Shown here one piece after another: positions 16,399-23,905 of a DNA stretch of 34,552 bases; position 1 is the stretch's first letter; every line of letters starts with the position of its first letter. A program made the position numbers and the translations under genes. The DNA is from Ligilactobacillus salivarius DSM 20555 = ATCC 11741 (GTDB taxonomy: Bacteria > Bacillota > Bacilli > Lactobacillales > Lactobacillaceae): positions 1 to 34,552 of the forward strand of contig NZ_AYYT01000021.1 in NCBI RefSeq assembly GCF_001435955.1, in the 5' to 3' direction. The notes below the pieces were generated by a model, which had not been told where the DNA came from, did not search any database, and worked only from the letters and a program-made list of their open reading frames with translations.

Positions 16399-16848
16399 TT
16401 ACTTCGTTTCAGATGTTCCATCTGGATAAAATACAACTGTTGGATTTTCCAACTCTGTTTTTTCTTTCATTTTTCCAAAAGCAGATCTTTGATCAATTAC
16501 AATATCATCTTGAAGATCTTCATCATTATCTAAAGAATCTTCTTTTTCCATAAGTTTATCTTTTAAATTGCTTGTTGAACTTTTTAAATTACTTAAAGCT
16601 TCTGTAACCGAATCTTTATCAACCAAATCTTTAGCTTGTAAAACTTTTTTATTTAGTTTTTCTAATTTATCATCTTCATCTAAATAATCTAATAAATATT
16701 CGCGATATTTCAATGCAGTTTCTTGACCTTCGGCTACAATATCATCCAATTTAGATGCTGCCTTCTCTAAATATTTTCCCGACAACTTCTTGCTAGCATA
16801 GAAAGCAACACCGGCTACACCTAAACCTATCAATAATTTTTTTCCCAT
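16399..16848 (-). CDS. ytxH: YtxH-like protein
   Basis: 149 residues. An N-terminal glycine-rich hydrophobic segment (KKLLIGLGVAGVAFYASKKL, residues 3-22) is followed by a long charged, probably coiled-coil region and an acidic stretch (DSLDNDEDLQDD). This is the YtxH architecture: a membrane-anchored helical protein of unknown function, linked to general stress in Bacillus. The ATG follows GAGGAGG. It lies 22 bases after ytxG and is cotranscribed with it; the pair sits near ccpA as in many Bacilli. Confidence 0.8.
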   Translation of the reverse strand: MGKKLLIGLGVAGVAFYASKKLSGKYLEKAASKLDDIVAEGQETALKYREYLLDYLDEDDKLEKLNKKVLQAKDLVDKDSVTEALSNLKSSTSNLKDKLMEKEDSLDNDEDLQDDIVIDQRSAFGKMKEKTELENPTVVFYPDGTSETK

Positions 16849-16870
16849 AAAAAGTCCTCCTCACATCATA

Positions 16871-17278
16871 TTATTTTTTGCGTAATTTGTTAATAAGCTT
16901 AATTGCTCTTAATCCATTTTTCAACATTGTTGAAGTTTTTACAAGACCATGAGTTGAATTCCCCATATTTTCAACAAAATTTCTACTTGCTTGATTTAAA
17001 TCCGAAACACTTTCACCTAAATCAGATGTTGCTTGAAATAATGGATCTAATTTTGATGATTTTTGATTAACATCATCCATTAAACTATTAGTCTTCACTA
17101 ATAAGTCTTCAATTTTTTCTGAAATATCATCAGCATCCTCTGTCAAAGTTTTTATGCTCTTTGTCAACTCAGATACTGTACTTGTCAAACGTGCTAAAAC
17201 TCGACATAAATATATCACTAATACTAAAAATGCAAGTGCAGCAATTAAACCTGCCAATTGACCAAATGTTAAAAACAT
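16871..17278 (-). CDS. ytxG: DUF948 membrane protein, YtxG-like
   Basis: 135 residues. One N-terminal membrane helix (LAGLIAALAFLVLVIYLCRV, about 7-26) is followed by an extended heptad-rich region (SELTKSIKTLTEDADDI onward) typical of DUF948. The function is unknown; it is paired with ytxH. I choose the ATG at 17278 because GGAGGGG stands six bases before it and the family begins here; the frame stays open to 17338, but that extension would encode the binding site itself. Confidence 0.82.
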   Translation of the reverse strand: MFLTFGQLAGLIAALAFLVLVIYLCRVLARLTSTVSELTKSIKTLTEDADDISEKIEDLLVKTNSLMDDVNQKSSKLDPLFQATSDLGESVSDLNQASRNFVENMGNSTHGLVKTSTMLKNGLRAIKLINKLRKK

Positions 17279-17640
17279 GCAACACCCCTCCAAAATACTT
17301 AATATATTAAGAATATCATTCATATTATTAAACTTCAATTGATATATATAAGTTTAATATTTTTTCAAATTTCAAATAAAAAGTATTAATTCTTCATAAT
17401 TTCTATTTACCACCTATATTCTTAATACCTTTACCTCTTCATTATAATATTAAATCATATAAATTGAAAGCGTTATCCAAATAGATATAAAAATATCTCT
17501 ATTTTATCAATATAGTTTATTTAAACGTAGTTCTGCTATTTGTGTTATTTTCTATAACTTGCCTATAACACTTAAAAATATTCATACATGCTAGAGTGAT
17601 CAAAATTCAAGTCTAAATATTATGGATAAATTTAGATGTC
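17279..17640. other. Intergenic region upstream of ytxG
   Basis: About 360 very AT-rich bases without a credible gene. It holds a probable ytxG promoter with a cre site (17441-17478) and an AT-rich inverted repeat, TCTAAAT/ATTTAGA (17622-17645 area). A long 5' leader of roughly 155 bases would result from that promoter; I see no recognisable riboswitch or T-box in it. Confidence 0.5.
17441..17478 (-). promoter_or_regulatory. Putative ytxGH promoter overlapped by a cre site
   Basis: Minus strand TTTCAA (17464-17469), 17 bases, TATAAT (17441-17446). On the plus strand TGAAAGCGTTATCC (17465-17478) matches the cre consensus TGWAANCGNTNWCA at 13 of 14 positions and covers the -35. Binding of CcpA here would be expected to repress. 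Confidence 0.6.
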
Positions 17641-17685
17641 AAAAAAGGCACTGAAATGACTTTAAAAAATCTAATTCAGTACCTT
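17641..17685 (-). terminator. Terminator of ssrA
   Basis: On the minus strand, AAGGTACTGAA pairs with TTCAGTGCCTT (17675-17685 with 17645-17655; one G-U pair) and is followed by a T-run, 53 bases after the tmRNA 3' end. Confidence 0.75.
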
Positions 17686-17738
17686 GATGATATTTCAACG
17701 ATATCTAATCGTCAAAACTTTGATATAAGAAAGTTATA

Positions 17739-18104
17739 TGGAGATGGCGGGAATCGAACCCGCGTCCAAGCATATCGCCACCTAAACCTCTACGTTCATA
17801 GACATACTATTTAAAATTCATCAGCAACAGCGCCATATGTCAGGGCAAACGTCACTAACTAGCATGAAAATCTCTTTTTACTTTCTCACGCCGCAAAAGT
17901 AAACGTAACCTACTAAATTATATGACCTCACCTAGCACGTAGGTAATACTAGCTAAGATCTACACTAAAACTGACTAAGCAGCTAAAGCGTAAGAGTTAT
18001 TGTTATTTTTTGCAGTTATATTTTAACTGAGCGTTTTTAGGTAGCCGCAACCTACCAAACGCAATTTAAGCTCGACCTATACCTGTCGAATCCTAAACAT
18101 CCCC
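17739..18104 (-). ncRNA. ssrA: tmRNA (ssrA), tag AKNNNNSYALAA
   Basis: The RNA rescues stalled ribosomes with SmpB by tagging incomplete proteins. The 5' end GGGGATG (from 18104) pairs with the 3' end CATCTCC (to 17740), giving a 7-bp acceptor with discriminator A; CCA is not encoded. The T arm GGTTCGATTCCC and the 5' GGATTCGACA are canonical. The resume codon GCA at 18013 opens the tag AKNNNNSYALAA, stop TAG at 17975-17977, a tag typical of lactobacilli. About 366 nt. Confidence 0.97.
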
Positions 18105-18119
18105 GTATATGCAAGAATA

Positions 18120-18147
18120 ATTATAACATATACAGATATCTTATCAA
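18120..18147 (-). promoter_or_regulatory. Promoter of ssrA
   Basis: Minus strand TTGATA (18142-18147), 16 bases, and the extended -10 TGTTATAAT (TATAAT at 18120-18125). It lies about 15 bases from the mature tmRNA 5' end, between rnhA and ssrA. Confidence 0.85.
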
Positions 18148-18170
18148 GATAAAAACATTAGCATAACAGG

Positions 18171-18830
18171 CTAATCCATTTGATCCATAGTTTTATTTAA
18201 CAACTCATCAACTAAATTATTTCCTTCATCATTGGCATGTCCCTTTGTCCATTGATAATCTAAATTTGGAAATTCTGGCAATAATCTGCTAATTTCCATC
18301 CATAATTCCTTATTCTTAACACCAGTTCCCGCAGAAGTTTTCCAACCATTTTTCTCCCACGATTGTAACCATCGCTTAGTAATAGCATCTAAAACATATT
18401 TTGAATCAAGAACTACCAAAATTTTTTCATTTTGTAACTCTCGTTGTTTCAAATCCAATAATGCCTTCTTTAAAGCCATGATTTCCATCCTATTATTAGT
18501 ACTTCCATATTCTCCATCAGTATCACTAATTATTGAACCTTGATATTTTATTAGATATGCCCATGCAGCTTTATCGTTTTTCTTTACATGCTCTCCTTTT
18601 TTATTTCCATGATTTCTAGAACCACCATCCGTATAGACAATAACACTATAACTCTTTCTTCTATTTTCATTACTACTTTTAATTTCTTTCAACCAATTAT
18701 CTGCTTCTTGCTTACTAATGAAACTTTTGAACTCCGCTTTTGGAAAGCCAGATACTTGTTTTTGACATTCTGCCCAAGTAGTGAAAATTCCAGTTTTCCT
18801 TCCCTTTTTTACAGCATAAAATTTACCCAC
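18171..18830 (-). CDS. rnhA: Ribonuclease HI with N-terminal hybrid-binding domain
   Basis: 219 residues from a GTG start at 18830, with GGAGGT seven bases upstream (the frame opens earlier at 18860, without a site). Residues 1-47 form the viroplasmin-like RNA/DNA hybrid-binding domain (KFYAVKKGRKTGIFTTWAEC). The RNase H domain shows Asp68 (VYTDGGSRNHG), Glu116 (NRMEIMAL), Asp142 (VVLDSKYV), His198 and Asp208. It cleaves RNA in RNA-DNA hybrids. Monocistronic between the arsR terminator and the ssrA promoter. Confidence 0.93.
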   Translation of the reverse strand: MGKFYAVKKGRKTGIFTTWAECQKQVSGFPKAEFKSFISKQEADNWLKEIKSSNENRRKSYSVIVYTDGGSRNHGNKKGEHVKKNDKAAWAYLIKYQGSIISDTDGEYGSTNNRMEIMALKKALLDLKQRELQNEKILVVLDSKYVLDAITKRWLQSWEKNGWKTSAGTGVKNKELWMEISRLLPEFPNLDYQWTKGHANDEGNNLVDELLNKTMDQMD

Positions 18831-18872
18831 TAGATAAACCTCCATTTTCATGATGTACAATTATTTTAACAC

Positions 18873-18931
18873 AAAAAAAACTAATTACTTTTATAACTAA
18901 GGTAGTCGCTTAATATATAATACGTAATTAG
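18873..18931 (-). terminator. Probable arsR terminator
   Basis: CTAATTAC (18881-18888) pairs with GTAATTAG (18924-18931) over a long partly structured loop, followed on the minus strand by a run of eight T. It is well placed 12 bases after arsR, but the loop is long. Confidence 0.6.
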
Positions 18932-18942
18932 CTTTATAAAAT

Positions 18943-19278
18943 CTATTCTTCTAACTCTAATCTTAAATTTCTTGAAATATTCTCTAACTTTTCCAATGGT
19001 TCTTGTAAAGTTAAATAGTAATAACTCTGCAGACCATCTTTACGATACGCCACTATTCCAGAATCTCTTAATATCTTGAGATGATGCGAAACTGCAGGCT
19101 GTGTTATGCTCATATTATTTGTAATGGCTGTTACAGTCATGCCAGATTCTAGGTTACCAAATAGCAACACAATTATTTTTTGCCTATTCCTATCAGCTAA
19201 AGCATTGATAATGTCAAAATTTTCTACAAAATTATCTAATGCTTCATTTTGTACTTTGCTCAATTGACTCACTGACAT
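18943..19278 (-). CDS. ArsR-family winged-helix regulator without metal-site cysteines
   Basis: 111 residues. The HTH region reads ALADRNRQKIIVLLF, then TAITNNMSITQPAVSHHLKILRDSGIV with a wing RKDGLQSYYYL, clearly ArsR/SmtB. It contains no cysteine, and its only histidines are the adjacent pair in SHHL of the recognition helix, so the classical metal-sensing sites are missing; the inducer is unknown. I prefer the ATG at 19278, after AGGGTG; an ATG at 19299 would add seven residues. No target operon adjoins it; hemolysin III is upstream in the same direction. Confidence 0.88.
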   Translation of the reverse strand: MSVSQLSKVQNEALDNFVENFDIINALADRNRQKIIVLLFGNLESGMTVTAITNNMSITQPAVSHHLKILRDSGIVAYRKDGLQSYYYLTLQEPLEKLENISRNLRLELEE

Positions 19279-19322
19279 AATGCTCACCCTTTCCTCCATA
19301 GAAAATTCCTATTCCTAAGTTA

Positions 19323-19360
19323 AGGATAGCATTTAAATTAATTTATAGCAAGCGTTTTCA
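19323..19360 (-). promoter_or_regulatory. arsR promoter with palindrome and cre-like site
   Basis: Minus strand TTGCTA (19346-19351), 17 bases, TATCCT (19323-19328, with an upstream TG). The spacer contains the perfect palindrome TAAATTAATTTA (19334-19345), a plausible ArsR operator. TGAAAACGCTTGCT (19360-19347) matches cre at 12 of 14 positions and overlaps the -35. Confidence 0.55.
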
Positions 19361-19396
19361 GTGATTTAATTTAATATTTTTCTTATTATTTTAATT

Positions 19397-20023
19397 TTAA
19401 ATATAACAATATATCGAAATAAACATTAATATTGATCCTAACATTACAAAAATATGCCAAAAAACATGTGCATATTTTATCTTAGGAATACTATATACCA
19501 GTGCTCCAAGTGTAAAAGTTATTCCACCTGCAACTAGTAAACCTAATCCTATCTTGCCTAGTGATAAAAATAATTCTTTCGCCCCTAGTATACAAAGCCA
19601 ACCCATTACTACAAAAATAATTGTTTCAAATACCTGTTTTCTTTTAGAAGCTAAAATATGATATAGAATACCTAGTATTGACATTAACCAAATCATTATC
19701 ATTAATATCAATCCTTTTACACCTTTTATCGCCAACATGCAATACGGCGTATAAGTACCTGCTATCAATAAAAATATTGAACAGTGATCAAAAATTTGGA
19801 AAACTCTCTTAGCTTTCGTAAAATACAAGCAATGAAAAAGCGTAGAAAATAAATACAATAAAACTAGTGAGCATGTATACACTATATATGAAAAAAGTGT
19901 TATTGAATTAGTATCTATCCCCTTTAAAATTAATAAAACCATCCCTAGAATACTGAGGATAATTCCAATTCCATGAGTTATTGCACTCCATATTTCATTT
20001 TTTATTTGCATTTTTCTAGTCAT
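19397..20023 (-). CDS. Hemolysin III family protein (PAQR-type)
   Basis: A 208-residue protein with seven membrane helices. The PAQR motifs are present: EIWSAITHGIGI at the N-terminus, STLFHCLYF and FDHCSIFLLIAGTYTP in the middle, and a final HVFWHIFVML with zinc-ligand-type histidines. Members are called hemolysin III, but most likely act in membrane lipid homeostasis as metal-dependent hydrolases. The ATG follows GAGGTGAT. It diverges from the DUF1836 regulator. Confidence 0.88.
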   Translation of the reverse strand: MTRKMQIKNEIWSAITHGIGIILSILGMVLLILKGIDTNSITLFSYIVYTCSLVLLYLFSTLFHCLYFTKAKRVFQIFDHCSIFLLIAGTYTPYCMLAIKGVKGLILMIMIWLMSILGILYHILASKRKQVFETIIFVVMGWLCILGAKELFLSLGKIGLGLLVAGGITFTLGALVYSIPKIKYAHVFWHIFVMLGSILMFISIYCYI

Positions 20024-20079
20024 TATACATCACCTCATAGATTATGATACCATCATATGCATTAAATTTCCATATAATC

Positions 20080-20094
20080 TAGACTTTAAGTCTA
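20080..20094. promoter_or_regulatory. Palindrome between hlyIII and the DUF1836 gene
   Basis: TAGACTT-T-AAGTCTA, perfect 7-bp arms around one base, lies in the 133-base divergent gap. The neighbouring DUF1836 protein is HTH-containing, so this could be its operator; that link is inference. Confidence 0.45.
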
Positions 20095-20126
20095 TATATA
20101 GCAGAAATTTATTCATCATATATTTA

Positions 20127-20135
20127 TGCTATAAT
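20127..20135 (+). promoter_or_regulatory. Extended -10 promoter of the DUF1836 gene
   Basis: TGCTATAAT lies 21 bases before the ATG at 20157, identical to the pepQ extended -10. The -35 region is only weakly T-rich. Confidence 0.65.
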
Positions 20136-20156
20136 ATAGTAAAAGGAGGATTATCT

Positions 20157-20669
20157 ATGTCTAGTAGAATAAATGATGAACTCAAATTATCGTTGATACA
20201 ATTTAATGATATTTATCTCCCTATGTGGAAAGAATTTCCTGATTTTCAAGTATATATGGATCAACTTGTAAGTCTCGGTAACAGATATTTAAAAGATTTA
20301 AGCGATTCAGAATTAACACCTTCCATGATTAATAGTTATGTAAAAAAAGGATTGATGCAAAGACCTGAGAAAAAAAAGTACGATGCTAGTCATATTGCTG
20401 AGCTTTTAGTAATTTCTCTTCTAAAAACTATCTATCCACTAGAAGTAGTAAAGAACTGCATTAATGAAATTTTAAAAGAACAATCTGTAGAGCAAGCATA
20501 TAATTCTTTTGCAAATCTATTTAATGATACTTTACATAATATCGAAAATTCTTCTTACAACTTCATTGACACATCTAATACGTTAGAATTAACTGAAAAA
20601 TTTGCCATTAGAGCTGTTATATGCAAACTTGTTTCTCAAAAATTAATAGATTCTTACTATAAAAAATAA
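20157..20669 (+). CDS. DUF1836 protein, MerR-like HTH
   Basis: 170 residues. The central part (LTPSMINSYVKKGLMQRPEKKKYDASHIAELLVI, in part, about residues 62-90) is the DUF1836 core, which resembles a MerR-type winged helix: a turn, then a Lys/Arg-rich wing and a helix. The remainder is helical. The function is unknown; a DNA-binding role is inferred from the fold. AAAGGAGG precedes the ATG. It is monocistronic and converges with the VIT genes across a strong terminator. Confidence 0.8.
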   Translation: MSSRINDELKLSLIQFNDIYLPMWKEFPDFQVYMDQLVSLGNRYLKDLSDSELTPSMINSYVKKGLMQRPEKKKYDASHIAELLVISLLKTIYPLEVVKNCINEILKEQSVEQAYNSFANLFNDTLHNIENSSYNFIDTSNTLELTEKFAIRAVICKLVSQKLIDSYYKK

Positions 20670-20719
20670 AAGATGTCATAATCAAAAATCTTTACTGATA
20701 ATTGATTATGACATCTTTT
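20668..20719. terminator. Bidirectional terminator, DUF1836 gene / VIT genes
   Basis: A 17-bp perfect stem (20668-20684 with 20703-20719, core GATGTCATAATCA), A-run left and T-run right, overlaps both stop regions. Confidence 0.95.
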
Positions 20720-21418
20720 TTAAATTAATTGTCCAACATAATAGTGAATCGCCATTGTTATAATTCCAACAACTATATTTCTTAACACTGCATATTTAAT
20801 ATTACTCTTTCCTAGTTTAGCACTAATCATTCCTGTCAACCCAACAGAAATTATTACTGCTAAAATCGTAGCCAACCATCTACTATTGCTAGGAGCATAA
20901 GTCATTGCTACTAAAGGAAATAAACCACCCAATGCTGCAGAAAACATCGATGACCAAGCTGCCATCCATGGATTCAAATACTGTCCCATATTAATTCCAT
21001 GTTTAATATTAACTAAAGTAGCAACTCTATCTTCCTTCTCCATTAATTGCTTGGCAATCAAATTTGCTGTTTGCAAAGATACTCCTTTATTTTGATAATA
21101 TTGTTTAACAATATTAATTTGTTCTGAGTAGTTATTTTTAAGATTTGTAGCCTCTTCTTCAACAGCTGATTTTTCGGTATCTCTTTGAACACTTACAGAT
21201 GCATATTCACCAGCTGACATAGACAAAGCACATGCTACCAAGTCAGCTAAACCTGCAATCAAAATAGTAAATCTATTGGAAGTAGCAGCACCTACACTAA
21301 AAAGAACTCCAACTACGGTTAAAATACCATCATTAGAACCTAATACTCCTGCTCTCAATACATTCATTTTTTCTTCCATTGTCGCTTTCTTTTTTCTCTT
21401 ATTTAACATTTTTGTCAC
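20720..21418 (-). CDS. VIT1/CCC1 family transporter (second of tandem pair)
   Basis: A 232-residue protein of the vacuolar iron transporter family. The first helix region AGVLGSNDGILTVVGVLFSVGAA and SAGEYASVSVQRD carry the VIT signatures, followed by a charged cytoplasmic metal-binding stretch and three C-terminal helices. Such proteins export Fe2+ or Mn2+ from the bacterial cytoplasm. The open frame begins at GTG 21418; the ATG at 21409 is equally possible. It lies eight bases after its paralogue, so the pair is cotranscribed. Confidence 0.87.
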   Translation of the reverse strand: MTKMLNKRKKKATMEEKMNVLRAGVLGSNDGILTVVGVLFSVGAATSNRFTILIAGLADLVACALSMSAGEYASVSVQRDTEKSAVEEEATNLKNNYSEQINIVKQYYQNKGVSLQTANLIAKQLMEKEDRVATLVNIKHGINMGQYLNPWMAAWSSMFSAALGGLFPLVAMTYAPSNSRWLATILAVIISVGLTGMISAKLGKSNIKYAVLRNIVVGIITMAIHYYVGQLI

Positions 21419-21426
21419 TCACTTTA

Positions 21427-22128
21427 CTATAAGCTAAACATTACACCGATAAAATATGTTACTATCATTGTCAGCATACCAGAAATAACATTTCTAATAG
21501 TTCCATGTAATTTGCTAGAATGGCTCAATTGTGCTGCAAAATATCCTGTAAATACTAGAGATATTATCACTGCTAACATAGTTCCAAAAATACGATATTG
21601 AACTGGGAAAATTAAAATTGATAGTAACGGCAATGTTGCTCCCAGTGGAAAAGAAATCATCGAAGCAATTGCTGCTGCATAAGGATTAGTTTTTTCATTT
21701 AACTCAAAACCATATTTTTCTCTGACAATAGACTTTAATGGATCCCTGTCCATCATTTCTTTAGTCGCCTTGTGAGATAATTCTTCTGAAATTCCAGCTT
21801 TTAGTAACTTATTTTTTATAAATAAAAATTCTTTTTGATAATCAGTATCTAATATTTTCTTTTCTCTCACAACAGCTGCCACTTCTGCATCGCTCTGAGA
21901 ATGAACCGAAACATATTCACCCATAGCCATAGATATTGTTCCAGCTAACATTCCAGCTAATCCAGATATTAAGATAGCAAATGATGAACTAGCAGCACCA
22001 GCAACACCTAAAACAATGCCAGCAACAGAAATGATACCATCATTAGCACCCATAACTGCTGCTCTCAATACGTTAATCTTTTGTGCCAAAGTAATACTCT
22101 TTTGTTTTGTGCTATCCAAATTGTCCAT
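21427..22128 (-). CDS. VIT1/CCC1 family transporter (first of tandem pair)
   Basis: A 233-residue paralogue of the next gene, with the same order of motifs: NVLRAAVMGANDGIISVAGI, MAMGEYVSVHSQSD, a charged loop and three C-terminal helices. Probable Fe2+/Mn2+ exporter. The ATG at 22128 is only one base from GAGGGG; the in-frame TTG at 22119 has normal spacing from that site and may be the true start. The tandem copies have diverged widely, so this is an old duplication, and heterodimers are conceivable. Confidence 0.87.
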   Translation of the reverse strand: MDNLDSTKQKSITLAQKINVLRAAVMGANDGIISVAGIVLGVAGAASSSFAILISGLAGMLAGTISMAMGEYVSVHSQSDAEVAAVVREKKILDTDYQKEFLFIKNKLLKAGISEELSHKATKEMMDRDPLKSIVREKYGFELNEKTNPYAAAIASMISFPLGATLPLLSILIFPVQYRIFGTMLAVIISLVFTGYFAAQLSHSSKLHGTIRNVISGMLTMIVTYFIGVMFSL

Positions 22129-22150
22129 CCCCTCTTATTAATTTAGAAAA

Positions 22151-22179
22151 ATTATAACATAGTATTTATAATAATTCAA
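22151..22179 (-). promoter_or_regulatory. Promoter of the VIT gene pair
   Basis: Minus strand TTGAAT (22174-22179), exactly 17 bases, extended -10 TGTTATAAT (TATAAT at 22151-22156), about 22 bases before the start. Confidence 0.82.
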
Positions 22180-22203
22180 TAATATATAAAAAAGCATATA
22201 AAA

Positions 22204-22227
22204 AAAGAGCCGTATAAACGACTCTTT
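22204..22227. terminator. Terminator of fba
   Basis: AAAGAGCCGT (22204-22213) pairs with ACGACTCTTT (22218-22227) with one mismatch and a four-base loop; A and T runs flank it. It lies 16 bases after fba. Confidence 0.88.
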
Positions 22228-22243
22228 AAAAAAGTAAATAAGA

Positions 22244-23110
22244 TTATTTAACTTCTGGTGTACCTAACCAGCCAATGATTTCCTTAACTGTGTCAACGAT
22301 AGCTTCTGAACCAGGAGCAAGTAACTTACGAGGGTCATAACCCTTACCTTCTTGGTCTTTACCAGCTTCGATGTACTTACGTGTTGCAGCAGCAAATGCA
22401 AGTTGGTTTTCTGTGTTGATGTTAACTTTAGAAATACCCATCTTGATAGCTTTTTCGATTTGTTCTTGAGGAATACCAGAACCACCGTGTAATACTAATG
22501 GTGTATCGATTGCATCTGCAATTTCTTGTAAGCGATCAAAGTGTAGACCTTTCCAGTTTTCTGGGTATGGTCCGTGAATGTTACCGATACCGCAAGCTAA
22601 GTAATCAACGCCTAAAGCAGCAATTTGCTTAGCTTCTTCAACGCTAGCTAATTCACCTTCACCAACGATTCCGTCTTCTTCACCACCGATAGAACCAACT
22701 TCAGCTTCAACAGAGATACCTTTAGCATGTGCTAATTTAACGATTTCTGCTGTCTTTTCTAAGTTTTCTTCAAATGGCAAATCATGACCATCAAACATAA
22801 CTGATGAGTAGCCTGCTTCGATACATTCCTTAGCAGCTTCATAGTTACCATGGTCTAAGTGCATAATAACAGGAACAGTGATGTTCATTACACGTATTTC
22901 TTCTTCAACTAACTTCTTAACTAACTTGTAGTCACCCATGTACTTAGCAGCACCCATTGATACTTGGATCAATACAGGTGTGTTAGTTTCTTGAGCAGCC
23001 TTAAGAATAGCACGTGTCCATTCCAAATTATTTGTGTTGAACGCACCAACAGCATAGTGACCTTGACGAGCTGCGTTAAAGATTGCGTTACCGTTTACGA
23101 ATACTGACAT
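22244..23110 (-). CDS. fba: Class II fructose-bisphosphate aldolase
   Basis: A 288-residue zinc-dependent aldolase that splits fructose 1,6-bisphosphate in glycolysis. The metal and catalytic segments are visible: HLDHGNY with His84, Asp86 and His87, EAEVGSIGGEEDG (about 135-147), CGIGNIHGPY and VLHGGSGIP. The ATG follows TAGGAGGC. The gene is visibly less AT-rich and more codon-biased than its neighbours, as expected of a very highly expressed enzyme. Monocistronic. Confidence 0.97.
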   Translation of the reverse strand: MSVFVNGNAIFNAARQGHYAVGAFNTNNLEWTRAILKAAQETNTPVLIQVSMGAAKYMGDYKLVKKLVEEEIRVMNITVPVIMHLDHGNYEAAKECIEAGYSSVMFDGHDLPFEENLEKTAEIVKLAHAKGISVEAEVGSIGGEEDGIVGEGELASVEEAKQIAALGVDYLACGIGNIHGPYPENWKGLHFDRLQEIADAIDTPLVLHGGSGIPQEQIEKAIKMGISKVNINTENQLAFAAATRKYIEAGKDQEGKGYDPRKLLAPGSEAIVDTVKEIIGWLGTPEVK

Positions 23111-23160
23111 TAAAAACAGCCTCCTAAAAATTACATCTTAATTACTCTTCTGAGTACGTC

Positions 23161-23195
23161 TTTATTTTAACATACTTTCGACATAAATTACCAAA
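23161..23195 (-). promoter_or_regulatory. Promoter of fba
   Basis: Minus strand extended -10 TGTTAAAAT (TAAAAT at 23164-23169), with TTGGTA upstream at a 19-base spacing. The transcript would have a leader of about 45 bases. Confidence 0.55.
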
Positions 23196-23236
23196 TAATT
23201 AAGCTTTTTTCATTATTTTTACTTAAATTATGATTA

Positions 23237-23893
23237 TTAGAACGTTAATTCTGTAATTTTTCCTTCTTCTTCATAAACTATCCACTCTGCTAAGTTTGTT
23301 ATATAATCATTTATTCTTTTAATATGTGCAATAATACTTAAATAATCTATACCTTCTTCTGCAAAGTTTGCATCTTCTTTTATTGCATTAATTGATAGTT
23401 TCCTGATCTCATTAATTTTTTCTCTCTTTTCCTGATTCTTTTTAGCAATCTCAACGGCGCCTTTTTCATCAAACTTAGCAAACATACTTACTATCTTTAC
23501 TAAATTTTCTTGCGTTTGTTCACTAACTTCTCTTATCAAAGATTCAATTTCAACATTTCTTCTTTTAACATTGATATTTCTTACTGCCTTGGCAACATCT
23601 ACCGCATGATCTCCAATTCTTTCTACATCAGAACTAGCTTTTAAAATCGCTATTACTTTTCTTAAATTTGTCGCAACAGGTTGCTGCAAAGCAATTAACT
23701 GACTAGTCTTTTTTTCCAATTTTATTTCTAAATTATTAATTACCTCATCATGTTCGATAACTTTATTAGCCAATTCTAAGTCGTGATTTTCGAAAGCTTC
23801 CGTTGCTAACTTTATTGCTTCTGCAGCTTCTAATCCCATTTCAATAAAATCTTGATGCACAATCTTTAACTGTCCTAAAAATTTTCTATTCAT
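23237..23893 (-). CDS. phoU: Phosphate signalling protein PhoU
   Basis: A 218-residue all-helical protein with two PhoU repeats. The metal-binding E/DxxxD motifs appear as DVERIGDHAVD (about 89-99) and IKRINDYITNLAEW (about 191-204). It damps PhoR-PhoP signalling and Pst uptake when phosphate is ample. The ATG follows AAGGAGA. It is the last gene of the pst operon, 12 bases after pstB; no clear terminator follows. Confidence 0.94.
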   Translation of the reverse strand: MNRKFLGQLKIVHQDFIEMGLEAAEAIKLATEAFENHDLELANKVIEHDEVINNLEIKLEKKTSQLIALQQPVATNLRKVIAILKASSDVERIGDHAVDVAKAVRNINVKRRNVEIESLIREVSEQTQENLVKIVSMFAKFDEKGAVEIAKKNQEKREKINEIRKLSINAIKEDANFAEEGIDYLSIIAHIKRINDYITNLAEWIVYEEEGKITELTF

Positions 23894-23905
23894 TAATAAT
23901 TCTCC

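Noticed and set aside
17622-17645. TCTAAAT/ATTTAGA repeat beside the ssrA terminator as part of a small RNA
   Set aside because: Short AT-only stem with no promoter or terminator of its own; likely chance.
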